NCBI GenBank assembly: GCA_026874595.1
Contig: CM049306.1
Span: 95,411,642-95,475,641 of the forward strand
Direction of reading: 5' to 3'
Length of the DNA stretch: 64,000 nucleotides
Source: Sipunculus nudus
Taxonomy: Eukaryota > Annelida > Sipuncula > Golfingiida > Sipunculidae
The notes under the pieces: generated by a model
Seen by the model: only the letters and a program-made list of their open reading frames with translations
Database searches by the model: none
What the model was told of the DNA's origin: nothing
Translations under genes and position numbers: made by a program
Part shown: one piece after another, positions 30,101-42,600 of the stretch
Position numbering within the stretch: position 1 is the first letter of the stretch
Layout: each line of letters starts with the position of its first letter

Positions 30101-33100
30101 GATTCCTACTGTGTCTAGTGTGTACATTGATGTGAAATAAGTCCAAAATGAATATATTACATTTATTTTTGTTTAATATAAATAAAAGCCATAAAACCAG
30201 GTACTTATGATCATTATTTAAATGTGTGAGTTTTGTATATTCTGGATTCTCAACATCATTGTTTGGTGAAAACTATATAAATACCAGACATGGTGCAAAT
30301 ACTTTGCAATTGTATTTAAATACAAATATGAATTTGTACTCCATTATAAAATTTCTTGCATAAAGAATGGGAATTCAGGTAAAAATGAAAGTATATGAAT
30401 ACCAGTGCAAATACTTTCAAAATGTATTCATGAATGCATTCATGAATATATTCTTTAATATTATTTTAATAATCACTTAAGTTATATTTCATTTTAAAAA
30501 ATCATATGATTCTCTTATTATTTTAAATAAAAATTATATTTGGGACAATATTTGTAATTTTTTTTAAATAAATAGTTAAACTCTTATATTATATGTTCTG
30601 CTTATAAGTTATATTACCAAGTCAAAATCTGTGTTACAATAGAACTCCATTTGTTAATCAAATAAATGAAATCAGTCCTCTTCCTTGTCTCCAAAGGTAC
30701 TATCAAAATCATACATAAGCTAAACAACAAGAACTCGTAATACAGCTTATATTTATTACCACACAAAACCAGCATGTGCCTCATTTCTAAATAATATTTT
30801 TTTAGCCCTCAGCCCTTAGGCTGATGGGCTATTGTCATCACCCAAGCTGTCCGTCCGTCCGTCTGTCCGGCGTCCGTTAATTTTTACCTTGTGAGCGGGA
30901 TATCTTGAAAAGGATTCACCGTCAGAATTTTATTTCCTCGGTAAAGATGTATATCGACAAAATCTCGGTCAAGTTCGAAGATGGGTGACCTTGACCTATT
31001 TTTCTACATTTTAGAGCTGATTATAGAAAAACACTTAGATGCTTATTACTCAGGAACCATTTGGTGGATTTTCACAAAACTTACTATGATTATTGGGACT
31101 GATAATCTGTACCTGCTACACAAGTTTGGTGGCGCCACCTACAATTTCTGATTTTTAATGAATTTTTATCGGATTTTTCAACTTTTGGCTTGTGAGCGGG
31201 ATATCTCTAAAGGGATTCACCATAGGAATTTTATTTTTTCGGTGAAGATGTATATTGACAAAATCTCGGTCAAGTTCAAAGATGGGTGACCTTGACCTAT
31301 TTTTCTACGTTTTAGAGCTGATTATAGAAAAAACATTTAGAAGCTTATTTCTCAGGAACCATTGGGTGGATTTTCACAATACTTACTATGATCATAAGGA
31401 CTGATGGTCTGTAACTGCTGCACAAGTTTGGGGACGCCACCTGCAATTTCTGATTTTTAATGAATTTTTCTTTGATTTTCAATTTTGGCCTTGTGAGCAG
31501 GATATCCCTAAAAGGATTCACAATAGGAATTTTATTTCTTTGGTGAATATGCATATCAACAAAATCTCAGTCAAGTTCAAAGATGGGTGACCTTGACCTG
31601 CTTTTCAAGGTCACAGAGCTTATAATAGAATAAAACTTAGAAGCTTATTTTCAGGAAGCATTTGATGGATTGTTACGAGTCATGGTACATACCTCTCCAT
31701 TTTAAATTTATAACTGAGACATGTACAGATATACATCCATGTGAGAACAGATATTTAGTACTTGTCACTGTTACCACCTCTAAACACTGTTCTTTTGGCT
31801 GAGGGCTTTTGTCAGCTTCTGCTGATATTCTAGTTATCATATATAACAGCTGAGCGCCGTGACCCATAGGTCCCTTGTTTTCTCTATTTTTGAGACCTAA
31901 AAAGATGTGGTCATCTGTTAACAGATCACAAATCGTAACCACTGGACGTGGAATATATTGTCTCAACATGCAGGGAGGCCCATGAAAAGTCTCCTTGGAA
32001 ACCTGGAATTAGGTCTGTGTAACCCATATTCTTCAAGCTATGGGGCTCCGAAGTACCCCCCAGAATAATGAAAAATTTTATTCAATAGCTCAAGTATCTG
32101 AACAACTAATGCATTAATCACCATGATTTGTTGCATTGATATTCATCATGGAGTTTTTCATCAGTTTCTGCAGACTGGTGGCGCCACCTGTATTTTTTTA
32201 GATTTTTAACTATTTTTTATCTATTTTTGAGACCTTAAAAGATGCAGTCATCTGTTAACAGGGCTCAAATCCTAACAACTAGACCTAGAATCTTCTCCCT
32301 TTACATCCAAAAAGGTACATCAAAAGTCTCCATGGAAACCTAAAATTAGGTCTCTGTTACCCATATTCTCTGAGCTATTGGGCTTATAAGCACTCCCTAT
32401 CATAATTAAAAATTTGATACCAAAGTAGGGCACAAATCATAAACATTGGACCTGGAATCTTCTAACCTAAAATCCAGGGAGGTCTATGAAAATCTCCTTG
32501 GATACATGTATTTAGGTATCTGTTACCCATATTTTCAGAGCTATGGGGCTTATAAGCACCCCTCAGAATAACTGAAAATTTGATACCAAAGTAGGGCACA
32601 AATCATAACCTTTGGGCCAAGAATCTTCCAACTTGACATCCTGAGAGTTTCTCAAAAGTTCTCCCAAGGAACCTGAAATTTGGTCACAGTGAAATATATT
32701 CTCAGAGTTTTGGGGTATGTTTGAGCACCCTAGAAATAATGCAAAATACACACAAATTGCCAGATTCTTCATGAAAGGCCGATTGGTTTGTCTTCAGATT
32801 TGTTGTGCTTATGGGTCTTGATGAACTTAAGCTAATATGCATGAACAATGATGGCACCTACATTAACTTAATTAGTTGTCTGTGCAAGGACATATTGTCA
32901 ACATGTCAGTCGGCTGAGTGTCATGACCCACGGGTCACTTGTTATTATTACTATTGCTTATTATTAATTTTGTTATTATTTTTGTTTTTATGATAATAAT
33001 AATAATTATTATTATTATTTTTATTATTGTATCCACCAAAACAAAGTTTTGTGGCTACTATGTTTTTGACCGGGTTCCGCCGCCGCTGCCGCTTTCGTTT

Positions 33101-36100
33101 CCGAAGAACTCTTCTGAGACTACTAGATGGATTTTTAGCTCAGCTGACTATAAGTCATCTGAGCTATAGTCGTGGTCCATTGTCCGTCGTCCGTTCATCT
33201 GTCTGGATGTCTGTCCATCTGTCCGGATGTCCGTCCGTAAGACTGGCACGTTTCTACACCGTAAGACCTACGAATCTGAAATTCGGCATACAGTTAGATG
33301 TCCCCAAAATCTCCTACCATGCCGAAAATTGGGTCAATAGGACTTCGTTCCTTTGAGATATTAAGGAAAAACCTCAATTTTTTATTAGAAATCTATTTTC
33401 ACACTTCAGAACTGCCTAATATCAAAACCACTCATCTGGTTTTCTTCATATTTATCATAAATATTCCACTATATAGTTCCTATGTACATGCCAGATATTA
33501 AGTCAGTATTATATAATTTAAAAAAGTTATGGGCCCAAACATAATGGACTTTGTAAAAAAATCAGGAAGATATTTGGTCACTTAAGACCAAAAGTGTTAA
33601 AGATAGGGACTTTTTTCCAGTAATACAACTTTAATTAATCAAAATTTAATTGTATACCAAAAATTAGATCAAAATCTGTTAAATATTTTTAAATATTGGC
33701 AAAAATATAAAATTTGTACCTTAAATTTTGCCCAACTTTGGCCACGGCACGTATTTTTCCTGTAAGTACTGTGGATTTAATTTTCACAGCATGTATACAT
33801 AAGGATTTAATCTGTTAAAATCTGAAATTTGAAAATAAAAGCTTCAAAATAAGGCTAGTTATTGAATTTTTTTGGAGGCTCTTGTTGTATTCCCTTACAT
33901 TGTCAAGCAGTCTTCTTTGATGACTGTAGGTCAATTAGTGCACATCTCTATGCTCCCCAGGCTGTTGGCATAATTTTAGATGTCCCCAAAATCTCCTACC
34001 ATACCGAAAATTGGGTCATTAGGACTTCGTTCCTTCGAGATATTAAGGAAAAAACTCTGTTTTCCATGAAAAAGCCATTGTTACACTTCAAGGCTGCCTA
34101 ATATCAAAACCACTGATCTGTTTTTGATCGTATGTAGTATTCACATTCTTTCATACATTTTCTATGAACATACAAAAAATTAGGTCAGTATTGGGTATTA
34201 TTTTGAAAGTTATGGGCCAAAAACATAATGCAATTTTTTAAAAAAATTAGGAAATATATTTACTCACCTAACATGAGAAATGCTGACTGTTTGACCAATC
34301 AGGAAAAAAAATTACACAAATGTAGCCCTTGAATAGCTTTATAACGTACACAAAAATGGTGGCGCCACCTGCAGCCATTTTTGCACAGCGTCCATCTGTT
34401 TATCTGCCTTGGGTTTAAATCACTTATATCTCTGCAGTGGTTTGACCAAATTACCTGAAATTCGGCATGCATATTCATCCCTCATAGCTTTCTTGATTTT
34501 ATGACAGGTGGCGCCACCTACATTCACGTTCACGCTGTAGACAACCATGCTTATATCTCCTGCCTCGTTTGACCAATCAGAAAAAAAATTTACACAAATG
34601 TAGCCCTTGGATAGCTTTATTACATACACAAAAATGGTGGCGCCACCTGCAGCCATTTTTGCACAGTGTCCATCTGTTTGTCTGCCTTGGGTTAAAATCA
34701 CTCATATCTCTGCAGTGGTATGACCAAATTATCTGAAATTTTGCATGCGGATTAGGGCCCTGCGCAGGCTGAAAAACTAAACCCGCACCCGCCACACATC
34801 ATGCCCTGTCAGCCTGCAGCCCGCCCCGCAATCAAAGAAATAAATTCAGCCCGCCCCGCACTTACTATGATTCTTTCAGCCCGCACCCGCCCCACGAAAT
34901 TTTCTCTCAGCCCCCACCCGCCCCGCATTTTTAGCTCAGCTGACTATAAGTCATCTGAGCTACAGTCGTGGTCCTTTGTCCGTCGTCCTACCGTCCGGCC
35001 GTTAACAGGGCACGTTTTAAAACCGTTGGACCTACGAATCCAAAATTCTGCATACCAATAGATGTCCCCAAAATCTCCTACCATACTAAAATTGGGTCAT
35101 TAGGACTTCGTTCCTTCGAGATATTAAGGAAAAACCTCCGTTTTCCATAAAAAAGCCATTGTTACACTTCAAAGCTGCCTAATATCAAAACCACTGATCT
35201 GTTTTTGATCATATTTAGTATTCATATTTTTCCATACATTTTCTGTGCACATACCAAAAATTAGGTTAGTATTGGGTGTTATTTTGAAGTTATGGGCCCA
35301 AATATAATGCAGTTTCTTAAAAATCAGGAAATATATTTGCTCTCTTAACATGAGAATTGCTGAGGCTGGAGACTTTTTTTCAGGAATATAACTTTATTTA
35401 ATCAAGATTCAATTGTTTACCCAAAATTAGATCTGAATTTTGCAAATTTTTCAAATTATTAGCATAAATAAAAAATCAGTACCTTAAATTTTGTCCAACT
35501 TTGGCAATGGCACGTTTTTTCCCTGTAGGCACTGTTGATTTAATTTTCACAGCATATATACATAAGGATTTAATCTTTTAAAATCTGAAATTTCAAAGGA
35601 ATTGTTTGAAAAGAGTAGCTTTTATTCAAGTTTTCATACACCATGTCAAGTGTTGTTTACATCTGGCCCACCTAGTAATACAGTCTTCACTTGCATTATG
35701 TAACCCACCCCTGGCAGCTTGCCTTGGCCCAGCTTGGCCACTACTAGCAGGCTTCCCCTCTGCCCTGCACTCCCACCCCCCCAGCTGGTGCATAAACCAG
35801 ATGAATGTTATAATTTTCTGTATTTTATTTTATTTTTGGCTATGCTACATTTTAGATTTTGTATTGTACCACCAGGGTTACAATGATTAAAGTGCACATT
35901 TAATTGTGTCCACAAAGTGATGTATTGCTATGAAAGTTTGGATGTTCATCAGAGTGCTCATTAAAGATTTTAATTTGTTTGACTTATAACTCATGGTTGT
36001 ATCAGTTGTTACATGATACTGGCTAAATAATCAAAATTCATATTGCTGATCCTTTATTTCAGTTCATGAAATTAAAGATTCCCAACTCCAGTTTGCTCCT

Positions 36101-36567
36101 GGTATAATATATTGGGTGTTTTGATCCTTGGATTAATTTTAACACATGTATTAGTTTCATGGTTGAGAATACTTTTCTTTTTTCCTGATACCATTTAAAA
36201 AAATAAAAATATTTAAATTTTTCCTGTTAGTGCTGTGGATTTAATTTTCACAGCATGTACACAATAGCATTTCATCTGTTAAAATCTGAAATTTGAAACT
36301 AATTGATCAAAAACTGTAAATTTTATTCAAGTTTCCAGGTACCAAGTCTTCATTGTTTACATCAGGTCAGTATAAATGCAGTGTACTGGGCAGTTACATA
36401 ACACCTTCAGGTCTGACCTACTGCCACTGTGAGTGTCTGGGTCAGGCTGGGTCAGGCAGTAATTACCAGAGAGCCTCTCTTTCTCTCTCTCTTTCTCTTT
36501 CTCTCTCTTTGGCAGTCCAGCTCTCTCTTTCTCTCTCTCTCTCTTTCTCTCTCTCTCTCCTCTGCTT

Positions 36568-36623
<56 letters not shown>

Positions 36624-39600
36624 CCTTACTGCCTCCCTTCCTCCCTCCATCCCATTCTGTTGACAGGTACTATAAACTAGATACATTAGCTATAAATGTT
36701 GATGCAATTTAGAAATGTGAAATATTCACAATCACATGTATGTTATACTGTAAATTTATAGTAACATTCGTAAACCTGGATAAAAATTATGTAATGAAAA
36801 AAAGGAATAAATGCAAATATTGTTAATTTTTTATTGGCTCAGTAGAATGGGGAAAAAAATGATTTGCTTTGTTTCTCAATCTTTCTGTCTGTTTTAAATA
36901 TTTAATGTTCATGAATAAACTTTTTTTATAAGCACTGTTGAATTAAATTTCATATCCTGTATGTATATGCAAGGGTGTTGTAACTCTCACCATCCCCTTC
37001 TTCATCCCACTGAGGCTTTGCTCCTTGGCACTGTGAACAATAGTTCTATGGCTATAGCATAAAATTTAATAATTAAAGAAAATATCTGCAGATAGACAGA
37101 GGCGTTGTAACTCTGATCATAACACAACACCCCCCTCCCCATCAAGTCATTGCACCTGTGGAGTGGGGACATTATGGCAACTGTATACATATCATAAAAT
37201 TGATAAAAAAGGTTTACCAAATAAATTGGATCTCATCAGACAAATGTGTAAACTGTTGAACTGTCAACAGCTTATAAAAAATGTAACCAATGGAAAGGCA
37301 TGGTCAGATCTCAAATATTATTTGCAACATTTTCTTCAATCATATAAACCAACCATGGCCCAAATTACCTCTTCCTCTCAAACTTTATCTACATTTCATC
37401 ATATTTTTAATATTTTAACCTTCTAGGTGGTTCAGTAATGTTGACCATTTGTCCATAGGTACCTATGTACATGCCAGAAATTATGTCAATATTGTGTAAT
37501 ATGTAGACATGAGGGTCATCAAAATAATGTACCTTGTCAAGACTGATCTTGTCAAGATATCATGTCATACAGTCACAAATTCATAAATCCCCTCATCAGC
37601 ATAGTTAATCATAACCTTGTATCTGTCAAATTGAAAGCTTGCAGTTTTCCATACACCACAGATCCTTCAACAAATAGCCTTATCATCATTATACCACTGC
37701 TTAGTATACTGTCATTGCATTCATATTTGCTCAAATAAATTGTTTTTTTTTTCGACCCCTCCCAAATAAATAAAAAATAAACCACTATATTTTACTCCAT
37801 ATTAATCCATCAGTCAGATTATTTCATATATCATTTACTCACATATTACATTATATTCCTTTATAAAAGCCCAACATGACCATGATATTCATAAGCTTTT
37901 TCTACTCAATATAGTATAACAATGGTGATACATTTATAGTCCAATCATGATCAGCTGAGCGCCGTGACCCATGGGTCCCTTGTTTTAAGTTTCTGGCCCG
38001 CAGTCCAGCCCGCAAAATGATTAAAAATAGTTTTCGGATCCAAGGGTTTACATATCAAGATATTTTACAGCACATATATAAGACACGCTTATTATCAATA
38101 TATAAATTAATAAATATGAAATGTTTGTTGATTGGAATAAAAAAAAATTTGAATACGTTTTTGCAATAATTCAAACCATAATTCATGAAATATTTTTAAA
38201 GACAGGTTTGATTGGTTAGATGGATTTAATTTATACATAATAATTTAACACTTTAAATATGTTTTCATATTTTACAAGGGAAATCAACAAACCTTTGGTT
38301 TATTGTGTCTGTTTCTACTTAAATGTATAAAAAAGTAAAGAAAAAAATTAGACTTCTTCAAAGTACTTGTACCCAAAGTGACCCTGTAGAATAGTATTGG
38401 CTAATCACAAGCCATCAAACTAACGAGATGTGTTGCTGGTTAAATTTTTAGCTCAGCTGACTTTCAGTCATGCTGAGCTATAGCAATCACTCTTTGTCCG
38501 TCGTCCGTCTGTCCGTCCGTCTGTCCGTCTGTCCGTTAACCTGGCACAAATCGTAAACGCTGGACTTAGAATCTTGTAACTTTACATTCTGAGAGGTCAA
38601 TGAAAAATCTCCTTGGAAACCAGAAATTAGGTCTCTGTTACCCATATCCTTCCAGCTATGGGGCCCCAAAGTACCCCCCAGAAAAGTAAAAAATTTCATA
38701 CAAAAAGTTCAATATCTCATTAACTACTTGACTGATGGTCATGATTTTAGGCATACATATTGATCATGAGATGTTCCATCAGTTCCTGAGGACTAGTGGC
38801 GCCACCTGTATTTTTCGATTTTTTACGAATTTTTTTCTCTATTTTTGATACCTTTAAAAATGTGAACATCTGTTAACAAGGCACAAATCGTAACAACTGG
38901 ACCTAGAATCTTCATTCTTGACACACTGAGAGACCTATGAAAAGTCTCCATGGAAACTAGAAATTAGGTCTCTGTTACCCATATCCTTGCAGCTATGGGG
39001 CCCCAAAGTACCCCCCCGAAAAGTCAAAAATTTCATGCAAAAACTTCAATATCTCATTAAATACTTGACTGATGGTCATGATTTTTGGCATACATATTGA
39101 TCATGAGATGTTCCATCACTTCCTGCAGACTGGTGGCGCCACCTATATCGTTCAATTTTTTACAAATTTTTTTCTCTATTTTTTAGACCTTTCAAAATGT
39201 GAACATCTGTTAACATGGCACAAATCGTAAAGACTGGACCTAGAATCTTAATTCTTGACACACTGAGAGGTCCATGAAAAATATCCTTGGAAACCAGAAA
39301 TTAGGTCTCTGTTAACCATATCCTTCGAGCCATGGGGCCCCAAAGTACCCCCCAGAGTAGTCAAAAATTTCATACAAAAACTTCAATATCTCAATAACTA
39401 CATCACTGATGGTCATGATTTTTGGCTTACATATTGATTATGAGATGTTCCATCAGTTCCTGCAGACTGGTGGCGCCACCTGTATTGTTCGATTTTTCAC
39501 GAATTTTTCCTTTATTTTTGAGACCTTTAAGGATGCTGTCTTCTGTTAGCGTGGCACAAATCGTAACGACTGGACCTAGAATCTTCATTCTCGACACACT

Positions 39601-42600
39601 GAGAGACCTATGGAAAGATTCCATGGAAACCAGATATTAGGTCTCTGTTACCCATATTCTTTAAGCTATGGGGCCCCAAAGTACCCCCAAGAAAAGTCAA
39701 AAATTTCATACAAAAACTTCAATATCTCATTAACTACTTGACTGATGGTCATGATTTGTGGCATAACTATTGATCATGAGATGTGTCATCACTGCCTGCA
39801 GACTGGTGGCGCCACCTGTATCGTTGGATTTTTTATGAATTTTTTTCTCTATTTTTGAGACCTTTCAAAATGTGAACATCTTTTAACAAGGCACAAATCG
39901 TAAAGACTGGACCTAGAATCTTAATTCTTGCCACACTGAGAGGTCCGTGAAAAATCTCCTTGGAAACCAGAAATAAGGTCTCTGTTACCCATATCCTTCG
40001 AGCTATGGGGCCCCAAAGTACCCCCCCGAAAAGTAAAAAATTTCATGCAAAAACTTCAATATCTCATTAAATACTTGACTGATGGTCATGATTTTTGGCA
40101 TACATATTGATCATGAGATGTTCCATCACTTCCTGCAGACTGGTGGCGCCACCTATATCGTTCAATTTTTTACGAATTTTTTTCTCTATTTTTTAGACCT
40201 TTCAAAATGTGAACATCTGTTAACAAGGCACAAATCGTAAAGACTGGACCTAGAATCTTAATTCTTGACACACTGAGAGGTCCATGAAAAATATCCTTGG
40301 AAACCAGAAATTAGGTCTCTGTTAACCATATCCTTCGAGCTATGGGGCCCCAAAGTACCCCCCAGAGTAGTCAAAAATTTCATACAAAAACTTCAATATC
40401 TCAATAACTACATCACTGATGGTCATGATTTTTGGCATACATATTGATTATGAGATGTTCCATCAGTTCCTGCAGACTGGTGGCGCCACCTGTATTGTTC
40501 GATTTTTCACGATTTTTTCCTCTATTTTTGAGACCTTTAAGGATGCTGTCATCTGTTAGCGTGGCACAAATCGTAACGACTGGACCTAGAATCTTCATTC
40601 TCGACACACTGAGAGACCTATGGAAAGTCTCCATGGAAACCAGATATAAGGTCTCTGTTACCCATATTCTTTAAGCTATGGGGCCCCAAAGTACCCCCAA
40701 GAAAAGTCAAAAATTTCATACAAAAACTTCAATATCTCATTAACTACTTGACTGATGGTCATGATTTGTGGCATAACTATTGATCATGAGATGTGTCATC
40801 ACTGCCTGCAGACTGGTGGCGCCACCTGTATCGTTGGATTTTTTATGAATTTTTTTCTCTATTTTTGAGACCTTTCAAAATGTGAACATCTTTTAACAAG
40901 GCACAAATCGTAAAGACTGGACCTAGAATCTTAATTCTTGCCACACTGAGAGGTCCGTGAAAAATCTCCTTGGAAACCAGAAATAAGGTCTCTGTTACCC
41001 ATATCCTTCGAGCTATGGGGCCCCAAAGTACCCCCCCAGAGTAGTCAAAAATTTCATACAAAAACTTCAATATCTCGATAACTACATCACTGATGGTCAT
41101 AATATTCGGCATACATATTGATCATGAGATGTATCATCAGTTCCTGCAGACTGGTGGCGCCACCTTTATTGTTTGATTTTTTTACGATTTCTTCCTCTAT
41201 TTTTGAGACCTTCAAGGATGCTGTCTTCTGTTAACGTCGCATAAATCGTAACGACTGCACCTAGAATCTTCATTCTTGACACACTGAGAGACCTATGAAA
41301 AGTCTCCATGGAAACCAGAAATTAGGTCTCTGTTACCCATATCCATCGAGATATTGGGCCCCAAAGTCCCCCCCAGAGTAGTCAAAAATTTCATACAAAA
41401 ACTTCAATATCTCAATAACTACATCACTGATGGTCATGATTTTTGGCATACATATTGATCAAGAGGTGTTTCATCAGTTCTTGCAGACTGGTGGCACAAC
41501 CTGTATTTGTTCGGGTTTTTTTTACGATTTTTTCCTCTATTTTTGAGACCTTTAAGGATGCTGTCATCTGTTAGCGTGGCACAAATCGTAACGACTGGAC
41601 CTAGAATCTTCATTCTCGACACACTGAGAGACCTATGGAAAGTCTCCATGGAAACCAGATATAAGGTCTCTGTTACCCATATTCTTTAAGCTATGGGGCC
41701 CCAAAGTACCCCCAAGAAAAGTCAAAAATTTCATACAAAAACTTCAATATCTCATTAACTACTTGACTGATGGTCATGATTTGTGGCATAACTATTGATC
41801 ATGAGATGTGTCATCACTGCCTGCAGACTGGTGGCGCCACCTGTATCGTTGGATTTTTTATGAATTTTTTTCTCTATTTTTGAGACCTTTCAAAATGTGA
41901 ACATCTTTTAACAAGGCACAAATCGTAAAGACTGGACCTAGAATCTTAATTCTTGCCACACTGAGAGGTCCGTGAAAAATCTCCTTGGAAACCAGAAATA
42001 AGGTCTCTGTTACCCATATCCTTCGAGCTGGGGCCCCAAAGTACCCCCCCAGAGTAGTCAAAAATTTCATACAAAAACTTCAATATCTCGATAACTACAT
42101 CACTGATGGTCATAATATTCGGCATACATATTGATCATGAGATGTATCATCAGTTCCTGCAGACTGGTGGCGCCACCTTTATTGTTTGATTTTTTTACGA
42201 TTTCTTCCTCTATTTTTGAGACCTTCAAGGATGCTGTCTTCTGTTAACGTCGCATAAATCGTAACGACTGCACCTAGAATCTTCATTCTTGACACACTGA
42301 GAGACCTATGAAAAGTCTCCATGGAAACCAGAAATTAGGTCTCTGTTACCCATATCCATCGAGATATTGGGCCCCAAAGTCCCCCCCAGAGTAGTCAAAA
42401 ATTTCATACAAAAACTTCAATATCTCAATAACTACATCACTGATGGTCATGATTTTTGGCATACATATTGATCAAGAGGTGTTTCATCAGTTCTTGCAGA
42501 CTGGTGGCACAACCTGTATTTGTTCGGGTTTTTTTTACGATTTTTTCCTCTATTTTTGAGACCTTTAAGGATGCTGTCATCTGTTAGCGTGGCACAAATC

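Larger units (their letters stand above)
28241..32943 (+). mobile_element. Family A element A2 (outer), interrupted by another A element
   Basis: The head AGCTCAGCTGACTGTAAGTC follows a (TTA)n run, and the tail GGCTGAGTGTCATGACCCACG-GGTCACTTGTT ends at 32943, again followed by TTATTATTA. Cores of about 340 bp carry CACAAATCGTAACC, TCTCCTTGGAAACC, GGTCTCTGTTACCC and the GGCGCCACCT palindrome. Core sequence breaks at 28933 and resumes at 31880 (TTCTCTATTTTTGAGACC), so the A copy between is a later insertion. Confidence 0.8.

Noticed and set aside
36353-36712. Open frames of about 110-119 codons on both strands
   Set aside because: They lie over the (CT)n tract and encode only Ser/Leu or Arg/Glu runs.
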